From assembly GCA_023954375.1 (NCBI GenBank), contig JAMLIC010000031.1, forward strand, positions 42,236 through 106,235: 64,000 nt of DNA, in the 5' to 3' direction. The notes under the pieces were generated by a model that had not been told where the DNA came from, ran no database searches, and saw only the letters and a program-made list of their open reading frames with translations. The translations under genes and the position numbers were made by a program. This stretch comes from Planctomycetota bacterium. GTDB taxonomy: Bacteria; Planctomycetota; J058. This document shows positions 44,484 through 55,839 of the stretch, piece after piece (positions within the stretch are counted from its first letter, which is position 1; each line of letters opens with the position of its first letter).

Positions 44484-45425
44484 ATGACGAAGCGTCCTAT
44501 CGAAAAATCCGATACTTCGGGCCCGCCGCTCCACTGGCTCAACTACCACCACCTGCTCTACTTCTGGGCGACGGCCCGCGGCGGGAGCTTCACGGCCGCC
44601 AGCCGCGAGCTGCACCTGTCGCCGCAGACGGTCAGCGCGCAGGTGCGGGCGCTCGAGCTCGTCGTGGGGGAGACGCTCCTCGAGCGCGCCGGCCGCAACG
44701 TCGCGCTCACCGAGACGGGCCGCCTGGTCTTCCGCTACGCGGACGAGATCTTCGCCCTCGGGCGCGAGCTGACCGAGGTGCTGCGCGCGCAGCCGGCGCG
44801 GCGGCCGCTCGTCCTGCGGGTCGGCATGGTCGACGGGCTGCCCAAGCTCCTCGCGCACCACGTGCTCGAGCCGGCGCGCGGCCTCGAGCGGCCCGTGCGC
44901 ATCGTCGTGTCGGTCGGGCCGACCGCGCGCCTCATCGCGCAGCTGGCCGTGCACGAGCTGGACGTCGTCCTGAGCGACACGCCCGCGCCGACCGCCGTGC
45001 GCGTGCGCGCCTACAACCACCTGCTGGGCGAGAGCGGGGTCGTGATCGTGGCGGCGCCCGCCCTGGCCCGGACCCTGCGCGCCGGCTTCCCGGGCTCGCT
45101 GCACGGCGCGCCCATGCTCCTGCCGGCCGAAGGGACGGCCCTGCGCGCCTCGCTCGACCGCTGGTTCGACGCGGCGGGCGTCCGCCCCGAGGTCGTGGGC
45201 GAGCTCGCCGACAGCGCCGTCCTGAAGGTCTTCGGGCAGGCCGGCGCGGGCGCCTTCGCCGTGCACGCCGTCGTCGAGGCTGAGGTCTGCCGGCAATACC
45301 GCGTCGCGCGCGTCGGCGAGGTGCAGGGCGTGACCGAGCGCTTCCACGCGATCTCGGTCGAGCGGCGGGTGCGCCACCCGGCCGTGGCGGCGATCTGCGC
45401 GCGGGCCCCCGCGTTGTTTGGATAG
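44484..45425 (+). CDS. LysR-family regulator (NhaR-like), divergent from SulP/CA
   Basis: 313 residues. N-terminal winged helix (LNYHHLLYFWATARGGSFTAASRELHLSPQTVSAQVRALE; key parts HLLYFWATARGGSFT and LSPQTVSAQVRALE) followed by a periplasmic-binding-like effector domain (VGMVDGLPKLLAHHVLEP, DVVLSDTPAP). The NhaR subgroup typically controls the adjacent ion transporter, so it probably activates the SulP-CA genes 58 bp away in response to ion or CO2 status. ATG 44484 is the only plausible start. Confidence 0.9.
   Translation: MTKRPIEKSDTSGPPLHWLNYHHLLYFWATARGGSFTAASRELHLSPQTVSAQVRALELVVGETLLERAGRNVALTETGRLVFRYADEIFALGRELTEVLRAQPARRPLVLRVGMVDGLPKLLAHHVLEPARGLERPVRIVVSVGPTARLIAQLAVHELDVVLSDTPAPTAVRVRAYNHLLGESGVVIVAAPALARTLRAGFPGSLHGAPMLLPAEGTALRASLDRWFDAAGVRPEVVGELADSAVLKVFGQAGAGAFAVHAVVEAEVCRQYRVARVGEVQGVTERFHAISVERRVRHPAVAAICARAPALFG
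44498..44514. promoter_or_regulatory. Candidate LysR-type binding palindrome
   Basis: TATCG-AAAAATC-CGATA (5-bp arms, 7-nt spacer) lies within the first codons of the regulator gene in an AT-rich patch, a common place for a LysR autoregulatory site. Another TATCG occurs at 44467-44471 in the intergenic region and could be part of a second half-site. Confidence 0.4.
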
Positions 45426-45463
45426 GTGATGGAGCGACGCCTGCGGGCGGGACCGCGAGCCGG

Positions 45464-45568
45464 TCAGGTCGGGGCGACGGCGCACTCGGCCAGGGGCAGC
45501 GCGAAGCGGAAGGTGGTCCCCCGGCCGACGGCGCTCTCGACCTCGAGCGCGCCGCCGTGCGCCTCGAC
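45464..45568 (-). pseudogene. C-terminal remnant of a histidine kinase
   Basis: On the minus strand 34 codons read VEAHGGALEVESAVGRGTTF, then RFALPLAECAVAPT and stop. This is the last beta-strand region of a HATPase_c domain. Everything upstream of it is missing: the frame is cut exactly where the ~63-bp direct repeat begins at 45568. It is therefore a relic of a kinase gene removed when the repeat or the neighbouring module arrived. Not expected to be expressed. Confidence 0.8.
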
Positions 45569-45630
45569 GTCTTGGCGGTTCAATTCTTCTTCTGCCAGAG
45601 CTTTGCGGTGCTCGTGAGTATCCCGGCTAG
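45568..45630. repeat. Direct repeat copy 2 (right edge of the bicarbonate module)
   Basis: Near-identical to 42031-42098 and in the same orientation. Its left end truncates the histidine kinase remnant and its right end, CCCGGCTAG, supplies the TAG stop of the lipoprotein gene at 45627, just as copy 1 supplies the stop of the carbonic anhydrase gene. The gap 45426-45626 contains only this repeat and the kinase relic. Confidence 0.85.
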
Positions 45631-46367
45631 CTCGACCCGCCGTCGTCCAGGTAGCGCCGCACCTGGACGCGCACGACCTTGCCCGCCTCGTCGAACTCGA
45701 CCACCCGCTCGATCGTCACGGGGACGCGGACGGTGACCCACGCCGGGTAGCTGCGGGCGTCGTCGGCGCGCCCGGTCCAGCCGCCCTCGGCGGCGCCCAC
45801 GTGCGTCCATGGCGAGTCGACCCAGCGGCGCACGGCGGTGATCCGCGCGTCGCGGTAGACCCAGCGCTCGCCCCCGGGCGCGCCGGTGGCCTCGACGCTC
45901 ACCGGCCAGCCCCAGGCGACCTCGACCTGCGTGCGGGTCATGCCGGGGAGGACGCGCTCGGAGCGGATCGCCGCCACGTCGTCGGTCGACCACTCGGCCC
46001 CGAGCTCGGCGAGCTGCAGCTCGCGCAGCTCGCGGCGGATCGCGCGCGTGCGGTCGGCGCCGTCGTCGAGCACCGGGTGGAGGTAGTCGAACACGCGGAC
46101 GGCGCGCCGCTCGGCCCACCCGGCCTGGCCGTCGTACGTCAGCGCGACGCGCGCGACCTCCGCGTCGGGGCGGGCGTCGAGCGGGGCGTGGCGGTGCCGC
46201 CGCATGCGCGCGAGGACCTCGTCGCCCTGCGCGTCGGCGTAGAGCGGCGCGTCGTCCTCGACGACGACGTAGTGCGGCGCGCGGCAGCCCTGGACGAGGA
46301 GCAGGGTCGCGAGCGCGAGCGCGGCCCGGGCGGCGGAGGCCAGGGGCGAGCGGGAGGTGACGGTCAT
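45627..46367 (-). CDS. Predicted lipoprotein with SmpA/BamE-like segment
   Basis: 246 residues from ATG 46367. Signal peptide with lipobox LLLVQGC (Cys ~29). The mature domain contains VLPGMTRTQVEVAWGWPVSV, which matches the 'GMT..QV....G.P' start of SmpA/BamE-like folds, and RWVYRDARI. An earlier part (PLYADAQGDEVL) looks like a small SH3-type region. Envelope function unknown. Its stop codon lies in the direct repeat. Confidence 0.65.
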   Translation of the reverse strand: MTVTSRSPLASAARAALALATLLLVQGCRAPHYVVVEDDAPLYADAQGDEVLARMRRHRHAPLDARPDAEVARVALTYDGQAGWAERRAVRVFDYLHPVLDDGADRTRAIRRELRELQLAELGAEWSTDDVAAIRSERVLPGMTRTQVEVAWGWPVSVEATGAPGGERWVYRDARITAVRRWVDSPWTHVGAAEGGWTGRADDARSYPAWVTVRVPVTIERVVEFDEAGKVVRVQVRRYLDDGGSS

Positions 46368-46476
46368 CGGGCTCCCTGTGGCGAGCCCCCTACGGCACCG
46401 TACTCCCCGCGCCCCGGTCCGCAAGGCGCCCTCGACGTAGGCCCAGGAGCCGTCGCGACCTGCGACAATCGCTCCC

Positions 46477-46881
46477 ATGGAGCCATCCGCGGGTCGCGGG
46501 CGTCACCGGGCCGTGCTGGTCGTCGTGGCCCTGGCCGCCCTCGCCGCCGCCGGGGTGGGCGCCGCCGCGCTGCTCCGACCGGCGCCGCCCCCCTCGGCGC
46601 CGCCCCCGCGCCCGTCGGCGGAGGTCCGGCTGGTGACCGTCGGGCCCGGCGCCGCGCAGGTGATCGTCGACGGCGACGTCCTCGGCACGCTCACCCGCGA
46701 GGAGGACGGGACGATCCACGGCGAGGCGATCGGCCGGCTGGCGTTCCGCACCCGCCGGCTGGCCGGCCGGCAGGTCGAGGTGCGCCGCGACCCCGAGGTG
46801 CCGCTCGAGATCGCCCTGGGCGTGCAGCGCCTCCTGGTCCTGGGCGGCGTCCCGACGCCCGTCCTCGCCGAGCCGGAGTGA
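46477..46881 (+). CDS. Small single-span membrane protein, function unknown
   Basis: 134 residues. A short basic N-terminus, one hydrophobic span (VLVVVALAALAAAGVGAAALL, ~13-33), a Pro-rich linker (PAPPPSAPPPRPS) and an 80-residue beta-rich extracytoplasmic part (VRLVTVGPGAAQVIVDGDVLG). The IVDGDVLG phrase resembles PEGA-like repeats, but only one unit is visible. Upstream of, and possibly read with, the phosphorelay operon. Confidence 0.55.
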   Translation: MEPSAGRGRHRAVLVVVALAALAAAGVGAAALLRPAPPPSAPPPRPSAEVRLVTVGPGAAQVIVDGDVLGTLTREEDGTIHGEAIGRLAFRTRRLAGRQVEVRRDPEVPLEIALGVQRLLVLGGVPTPVLAEPE

Positions 46882-46939
46882 CCCGCGCCCTTGTCCGGGC
46901 CGGCCGCGCCCCGCACACTTGGCGCGGGGGACCGCGACC

Positions 46940-48984
<2,045 letters not shown>

Positions 48985-48988
<4 letters not shown>

Positions 48989-49299
48989 GCGGGCGCGAGG
49001 CGCGGCTGCAGGCGCTCCGGCGCGAGTTCCTCGCCGAGGCCCGGTCGGAGGCCGAGGAGCTCGAGCGCCTGGTGGCCCGGGGCGCCCCGGCGGGCGACGC
49101 CGCCCCTCGCTGCCGCAAGCTGGCGCACGACCTCCGCGGCAGCGGCGGCAGCTACGGCTTCCCGGCGGTGAGCGCCGCCGCGGCGGCGCTGGAGGAGGGC
49201 CTCGCGAGCGGCGGCGGCGCGGCGGACCTCCCCGCGCTCGCCCGCGCGCTGCGCGCCGCCGTCGAGGCCGCGCGCGCCCCCGGGCCGGTGACCTCGTGA
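48985..49299 (+). CDS. Stand-alone histidine phosphotransfer (Hpt) protein
   Basis: 104 residues, all-helical. The Hpt motif AHDLRGSGGSYGF places the phospho-His at position 48. GTG 48985 overlaps the kinase stop (GTGA). It would take phosphate from a receiver and pass it on, although the kinase's own receiver lacks an Asp; the small receiver encoded next is the likelier partner. Confidence 0.87.
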
Positions 49300-49651
49300 C
49301 GCGGCTCGTGCTCGTCGAGGACGACCCCCACATCGGCGTCCTGGTGGCGTTCGCCCTCGAGCCGCTGGGGCTCGTGATCGAGCGGTTCGCCGACGGCGAG
49401 GCGGCCCTGACGCGCCTGCGCGCCGGGCCGCCGCCCGACCTCGTGCTCCTCGACCTCATGCTCCCGCGCCTCTCGGGGCGCGAGGTCCTGCGGGCGCTCG
49501 AGGCCGACCCGGCGCTCGACCGCGTCCCGGTCCTCGTGCTCTCGGCCCGCGCCGCGCCACCCGAGCTGACGCGCGCGCGCGGCGCCCTGGCCTTCCTCGC
49601 CAAGCCGTTCGACGTGGACGACCTGCTGCGGACCGTCGAGGGCCTGCTGGC

Positions 49652-49655
<4 letters not shown>
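49296..49655 (+). CDS. Single-domain response regulator (REC)
   Basis: 119 residues, one receiver domain. LVEDDPHIGVL provides the acidic pocket, Asp53 in LLDLMLPRLSG is the acceptor, Ser/Thr in VLSARA and Lys in AKPFDVDD complete the site. No output domain, so it is a phosphate shuttle, as in Spo0F-type relays. GTG overlaps the Hpt stop by 4 nt. Confidence 0.92.
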
Positions 49656-51040
<1,385 letters not shown>

Positions 51041-51092
51041 AGGGCTCGAGAGCTCTTCGCCCCGCTGTACGTGCCCGCCCCGCCGAAGGGGC

Positions 51093-51158
51093 GACGGGGA
51101 CGGGCGGAACGGGACAGTTCGTGCCAGTCCGGGACCCGTCCAGTCGCCCGCCCCTGTC
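51093..51158. terminator. Long imperfect hairpin between convergent genes
   Basis: GACGGGGACGGGCG (51093-51106) pairs with CGCCCGCCCCTGTC (51145-51158) at 12 of 14 positions, and GGGAC/GTCC can pair inside. It occupies the 123-bp gap between the convergent NtrC-type and corA genes. No T-tract; a bidirectional terminator or REP-like element is inferred from position. Confidence 0.45.
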
Positions 51159-51163
51159 GACGA

Positions 51164-52141
51164 CTACAGCCACCGCCGCCGCTTGAAGTAGGCCAGCATG
51201 CCGAGCCCGACGAAGGCCATGAACGTCAGCGTGTAGTAGTAGCCGTTCTCCCACTTCAGCTCGGGCATGTTCTCGAAGTTCATGCCGTAGATCCCGGCGA
51301 TGAACGACAGCGGGAGCATGATCGTCGAGATGATCGTCAGGACCTTCATCACCTCGTTCATGCGCTGCGAGGCGAGCGACACGAAGGCGTTGAACAGCGA
51401 CTTGAGGTCGTCGCGCATGATCTCGAGCGCCTCGGTGAAGTCCTTGAAGTGCTCGTGCACGTCGCGGAAGAACGGCTTCGCCTCGGCGGGGATCTCGTCG
51501 AACTCGGCCCGGGCCAGGCGCTCGAGCAGGTCGCGCTGGCGGATCGCCACGCGCCGCAGGTGGTGCAGGCTGCGGATCAGCTCGAGGATCCTCGCGAGCA
51601 CCGACTGGTCGGTCCCCTTGAGGACGCGCACCTCGAGCGCGTCGATCTCCTGCTCGAGCCGCGCCGCGAGCGGGGCGAAGCGGTCGACGATCGCGTCGAG
51701 GACCGCGTGGGCGAGGAAGGTCGCGCCGCGGGCCATGTGGTTCTTGCCCGCGGCCAGCGTCGGCGCGCGCACGGCCTCGATCGACGGCAGGGGGCCGGCG
51801 TGGTGGGTCACGACGAAGTTCTTGCCGACGAACAGGTCCACCTCGATCGTGTGGATGTCGGCCAGGTCCCAGCCGTGGTCGCGGACGAGCGCCTGCACGA
51901 CGATGTAGAGGTAGCGCCCGTAGTCCTCGACCTTGGGGTTGTGGCCCTCCTTGTAGACGTCCTCGATCGCCAGCGGGTGGAACCCGAAGACCTGGCCGAG
52001 GATCGCGTCCGACTCGGCCGAGCGCCCGTCGAAGTCGACCCACAGGACCGCCTCGGGGTCCTGGGCCGCCTCGCGCGCCTGCTCGACCGTCTGCAGCTCG
52101 GTGACGCCGAGGCAGGGCCGGTGGACGAGGATGTGCAGCAA
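51164..52141 (-). CDS. corA: CorA-family divalent metal ion channel
   Basis: 325 residues, standard length. Large N-terminal cytoplasmic funnel, a long helix with HHLRRVAIRQRDLLERL, and two C-terminal spans. The selectivity signature YGMN sits at ~285-288 followed by FENMPEL, and the protein ends in a basic cluster (KRRRWL). Carries Mg2+ (also Co2+, Ni2+) into the cytoplasm down the membrane potential. Confidence 0.95.
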   Translation of the reverse strand: MLHILVHRPCLGVTELQTVEQAREAAQDPEAVLWVDFDGRSAESDAILGQVFGFHPLAIEDVYKEGHNPKVEDYGRYLYIVVQALVRDHGWDLADIHTIEVDLFVGKNFVVTHHAGPLPSIEAVRAPTLAAGKNHMARGATFLAHAVLDAIVDRFAPLAARLEQEIDALEVRVLKGTDQSVLARILELIRSLHHLRRVAIRQRDLLERLARAEFDEIPAEAKPFFRDVHEHFKDFTEALEIMRDDLKSLFNAFVSLASQRMNEVMKVLTIISTIMLPLSFIAGIYGMNFENMPELKWENGYYYTLTFMAFVGLGMLAYFKRRRWL

Positions 52142-52218
52142 GCGCTCCCCCTCGGGGGGAGCAGGTTAGCAGGCGGGCCCTGCCGCGGGTGCGGCCACGG
52201 GTGGAACGGAGCCCCCGA

Positions 52219-53607
52219 TCACTCCCGCGGCGAGGCCAGCTCCCACACCTGCACCGGCGAGTGGACCTTGAAGCCCCGGTCGCAGCTGTCCTCGAGCTCG
52301 ACCTCGGCGATGAACGCCACGCTGCCGGCCTTGGCCTCGCGGCAGCGGGCGGGGAGGTCGGCCTCCCAGCCGCGGCCGTTGCTGCGCGCCTCGACGCGGT
52401 CCCAGCTCGCCTTGGTGAAGTCCTTGGCCTCGACGCGCGCGCCCCACAGGCGCACGCCGCGCACGCGCGGCCGGGCGTCGTCGGGCACCTGCACGAGCGC
52501 CCCGCGGCGGGGGCTGACGGTGAGCGCCACGGCCGGCAGCGGGGGCGTGCGGCCGGTGACGTGGTCGAAGAAGCCGGCCACGGCGTCGACGGCCGACAGC
52601 CCGGCCGAGTGGCCGGTGTTGGGCACGTAGTGGCAGAAGAACTCGCCCGGCAGGTCGCCCATGTAGAGGTGCACGGCGTCGAGCGGCCAGTAGGTGTCGT
52701 TCGTGCCCATGAGGGCCATCTTCGGCAGCTCGAGGCGGTCGCGGTACGAGTAGGGGTCCACGAACGACATGAGCTCGCGGCCGCGCGGGTGCTCGAGGAG
52801 CTGCATGAGGCCGCGGTCGGTGTAGTCGTGGATCGACGGGCTCGGGTGGCCCCACACCTCGAGGTGGCGGGCGATCTGCGCCTTGACGTTGAGGTTGTCG
52901 TAGACGATCGGCGCGATCCCGATCACGCGCTCGGGCGCCCCGATCGCGGTGAGCCAGGTCGTCCAGCCGCGCTTCGACGCGCCGGTGGTGATGAAGCGCT
53001 CGAGGCGCCCGAAGGCCCAGCCGTCGCCCTGCGCGGCGCTGAACTCGCCCAGGGCGTCGAGGGCGGCGACCGCCGCGCGCGTCATGGGCAGGAGGGCGGG
53101 CCACTCGGAGTCGCCCGTCTTGACGAACTCGACGAAGGTCTTGGCGATCAGCGCGTCCTCGCGCAGGCCGCGCCCGTCGGGGGTCTCGTCGCGGAAGAGC
53201 GGCTGGTTGGGCACGTCGTGGAGGACGGCGACGGGGACGCCGAGCCGGACGGCGAGCGGCGCGAGGAGCGCGAGGTGCTCGCGCTCGCCGCCCGTGCCGG
53301 AGATCGCCACGACGGCGTGGCCGGGCCGGGCGCGCGCGCCCTCGGCGGCCGGCGGGACGATCAGGTTCAGCCGGTGCGTCCAGAGGATCCCGCGCCACGT
53401 CTGGCTGACGAGCTCGAGGCGGTGCACGACGGCGTCGCTGCCGGGCAGCGCCTCGCGCCCCTTCTCCGTCCACGCGTACTCGGGGTGCGCCCGGCGCAGG
53501 TAGGCCTCGAGCGGGCCGTTCGGCGGCGCGACGGGCGGCGTCTCGGCGCGGGCGCACAGGGACAGGGCGAGCACGAGCGACGGCGCGAGCCAGACGGAGC
53601 GGTGCAC
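52219..53607 (-). CDS. PhoPQ-activated pathogenicity-related protein (PqaA-type alpha/beta hydrolase)
   Basis: 462 residues from GTG 53607 with GAGGAGG 4 nt upstream. Signal peptide (VWLAPSLVLALSLCARA). Family motifs of PF10142: ELVSQTWRGILWTH, TGASKRGWTTWLTA around the nucleophile Ser, IAPIVYDNLNV, LPKMALMGTNDTYWPLDAVHLY and YVPNTGHS with the catalytic His. Secreted hydrolases of unknown substrate; the name comes from Salmonella and does not imply virulence here. Confidence 0.92.
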   Translation of the reverse strand: MHRSVWLAPSLVLALSLCARAETPPVAPPNGPLEAYLRRAHPEYAWTEKGREALPGSDAVVHRLELVSQTWRGILWTHRLNLIVPPAAEGARARPGHAVVAISGTGGEREHLALLAPLAVRLGVPVAVLHDVPNQPLFRDETPDGRGLREDALIAKTFVEFVKTGDSEWPALLPMTRAAVAALDALGEFSAAQGDGWAFGRLERFITTGASKRGWTTWLTAIGAPERVIGIAPIVYDNLNVKAQIARHLEVWGHPSPSIHDYTDRGLMQLLEHPRGRELMSFVDPYSYRDRLELPKMALMGTNDTYWPLDAVHLYMGDLPGEFFCHYVPNTGHSAGLSAVDAVAGFFDHVTGRTPPLPAVALTVSPRRGALVQVPDDARPRVRGVRLWGARVEAKDFTKASWDRVEARSNGRGWEADLPARCREAKAGSVAFIAEVELEDSCDRGFKVHSPVQVWELASPRE

Positions 53608-53668
53608 GGGGCCTCCTCGCAGGCGAAGGCGCCGAGCCTAGCCGATCGTCGCCCACACGGGAAGCCGG

Positions 53669-54142
53669 CTACCTGGGCTGCGACCAGTCGTGCTCGAGGA
53701 GCAGGTAGTCGGTCGTGGCCATCCCCAGCGCCGCGTAGGCGCGCTGCGCCGCGTCGTTCTTCCGGTCGACATAGAGGCGCAGGCCGCACACGTCCCAGCG
53801 GTTGCGCGCCGTGTGGGCCACGTGGCGGTAGAGCGCGCGCAGGACGCCCTTTCGGCGGTGCTCCTTCGCCACGTAGACGCTCTGGAGCCACCAGAACCAG
53901 CCGTTGCGCCAGTCGCTCCACTCCGTCGTCACGAGCGCCTGCCCGACGACGCGCTCGTCCAGGCGCGCGAGCCAGTAGGTCCCCTTCTGCGGGTCGGCCA
54001 GCGCCGCCGCGACGCCGTCGCGCACGGCGGCCTCGTCGAGGGTGCGACCCTCCGTCTCCTCTGCGAGGAGCAGGTTCATGCGCACGATCGGCTCGAGGTC
54101 CTCGCGCGTCGCCGCGCGGATCGTCACCTGCTGCGCTTCCAC
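53669..54142 (-). CDS. GNAT-family N-acetyltransferase
   Basis: 157 residues from GTG 54142. GNAT fold with IRAATREDLEPIVRMN, the V-shaped strands WLQSVYVAKEHRRKGVLRALY (acetyl-CoA loop in EHRRKGV) and LRLYVDRKNDAAQRAYAALGM. Substrate unknown. The Shine-Dalgarno (GAGGAGG, 4 nt before the start) is the 3' arm of a perfect hairpin, so translation may depend on unfolding. Confidence 0.9.
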   Translation of the reverse strand: MEAQQVTIRAATREDLEPIVRMNLLLAEETEGRTLDEAAVRDGVAAALADPQKGTYWLARLDERVVGQALVTTEWSDWRNGWFWWLQSVYVAKEHRRKGVLRALYRHVAHTARNRWDVCGLRLYVDRKNDAAQRAYAALGMATTDYLLLEHDWSQPR

Positions 54143-54146
54143 CTGA

Positions 54147-54164
54147 CCTCCTCGAACGAGGAGG
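54147..54164 (-). promoter_or_regulatory. Hairpin that would mask the ribosome binding site of the GNAT gene
   Basis: CCTCCTCG-AA-CGAGGAGG is a perfect 18-nt palindrome directly after the stop of the alpha/beta hydrolase gene. On the minus-strand mRNA the arm next to the GTG is GAGGAGG, the Shine-Dalgarno itself, so the folded form would hide it. This could couple or limit translation, or be a weak terminator. Confidence 0.4.
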
Positions 54165-54168
54165 TTAC

Positions 54169-55809
54169 CTAACGGTCACCCTGTGCGGGGGGCGCCCCGG
54201 CGCGGCGCACCCACCCGCCGATCGTCCGGCCGACTCCGGGGTCGACGCGGCCCTCGACGAAGTACTCCGCCCCGGTGCTCCGGCCCTCGACGGGCATGAA
54301 CAGGTGGTTCAGCCCCGGGAACGACGCGCGGGTCACGTCGACCCCCGCCCCGCGCGCGGCCGCCTCGAGGGCCTCGACGTCGGCCTGCCGGACCTGGCAG
54401 TCCTCCTCGGCGTGCACCAGCAGGAGCGGGACCTCGAGCGCCGCCGCCGCCGCGGCCGGGTCTCGGGCCACGACGTCGTTCCAGTAGCGCCCGGTGGCGC
54501 CGAGGAAGCTGGCGTCCTCGGCGAGGCCGGCGCGGAGCGGCGCGACCTGCTCGCGCGCCGCCGCCGCCGCCTCCGCCGGCGGCACGCCGAGGACGGTCCC
54601 CTGGTAGGTGAGCTGCTCCTCGAGCAGGACGTCCATGGTCCGCCCGGGCCCGGCGAGCATGATCACGCCCTTCGCCCCGCCCCGCCGCGCGACGGCCGGC
54701 GCGGCCAGCGCGCCCAGGCTGTGGCCGAGGACGAACCGCGCGTCGGCGCGCACCTCGGGCCGCGTCGCCAGGAACGCCAGCGCCGCGACGCCGTCCTGGA
54801 TCGCCTCCTCCTCGAGCGTCATGGCCTTCAGGGCGCCGAGCGCCGCCTCGCGCTGCTCGGCCGTGGACGCCCGGTCGCGCAGGACCCCGACGAGCAGCTG
54901 CGAGCGCTTCTCGAAGCGCAGCGTGGCGACGCCCTCCCGGGCGAGGCCGTGGGCGAGGTCGCGGAAGGGCTTGTTGGGCCCGATCGTCTGGTCGCGGTCC
55001 TGGGGCCCCGACCCGTGGAGGAGCACGACCACGGGCCACGGGCCCTCGCCCTCCGCCGGGAGCGTGAGCGTCCCCGGGACGGGGCCGAGGGGCGCCTCGA
55101 ACGTCACCTCGAGCTCTCGACCGGGCGCCGGGTCGCTGATCGGGACCGGGCGAGGCTCGAGCGCGACGCCCTCGCGTAGGGCCTCGAGCTGCTGCGACGG
55201 GACCCGCACGTGGTAGGCGACGCCGGTCTCCGCGTCGACGCGCACCTCGACCAGGGTGCTGGCGAGCGTGAGCTCGAGACGGCGCGTCGGCCGCTCGACG
55301 CCGCCCACGCTCACGGGCGCGCCGTCGGTCGCCCTGCACGTGCCGGACAGGACGGCGAGCGCCTGGGGGACGATCACCTGGAGCGTCGCCTCGTCGCGGC
55401 CGTGCATCGCGCGGCCGAGCAGGTCGTAGTGGGCGAAGACCAGGTTGTCGAGGACGACCCAGGGGCCGGCGCCGGCGACGGTCCGCTCCTGGCGCTGCCC
55501 GACGACCTTGGCCCGGAGGGTCACGCCGTCGGCGGCGAGGTCGACCTCGAGCGTGTGCGTCTCGGAGGTCAGCGCGTAGCCGGCGAAGCGCCCCTCCGCG
55601 TCGAGCGAGGTCCGCTGCTCGTAGCGGAAGGGCGGCCCGCCGGGGACGACCTGCAGGGAGGCCGAGGAGACGAGCGCCGCGTCGGCGGCCGCGACCTCCT
55701 CGCGGCCGAGCGTCCGGCCGGCCATGCGCACCTCGAACGCGTCGGCGGCGAGCGCGGGGGCGGGCGCGAGGGTCAGCAGGGTCAGGAGCGCGGCCGGGCG
55801 CTGGAGCAT
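54169..55809 (-). CDS. Secreted alpha/beta hydrolase (S9-like)
   Basis: 546 residues with a signal peptide (LLTLLTLAPAPALAADA). Residues ~25-240 form an uncharacterised beta-rich domain. Residues ~240-540 are an alpha/beta hydrolase: VVVLLHGSGPQDRDQ oxyanion region, nucleophile LGHSLGALAAP, Asp in VHAEEDCQV and His in FPGLNHLFMP. Similar two-part proteins are annotated as prolyl-oligopeptidase-like or esterase-like; specificity is open. Upstream neighbour of the GNAT gene on the same strand. Confidence 0.88.
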   Translation of the reverse strand: MLQRPAALLTLLTLAPAPALAADAFEVRMAGRTLGREEVAAADAALVSSASLQVVPGGPPFRYEQRTSLDAEGRFAGYALTSETHTLEVDLAADGVTLRAKVVGQRQERTVAGAGPWVVLDNLVFAHYDLLGRAMHGRDEATLQVIVPQALAVLSGTCRATDGAPVSVGGVERPTRRLELTLASTLVEVRVDAETGVAYHVRVPSQQLEALREGVALEPRPVPISDPAPGRELEVTFEAPLGPVPGTLTLPAEGEGPWPVVVLLHGSGPQDRDQTIGPNKPFRDLAHGLAREGVATLRFEKRSQLLVGVLRDRASTAEQREAALGALKAMTLEEEAIQDGVAALAFLATRPEVRADARFVLGHSLGALAAPAVARRGGAKGVIMLAGPGRTMDVLLEEQLTYQGTVLGVPPAEAAAAAREQVAPLRAGLAEDASFLGATGRYWNDVVARDPAAAAAALEVPLLLVHAEEDCQVRQADVEALEAAARGAGVDVTRASFPGLNHLFMPVEGRSTGAEYFVEGRVDPGVGRTIGGWVRRAGAPPAQGDR

Positions 55810-55839
55810 GGTGGGCCTCCGTCGGCCACCAGCATACGG

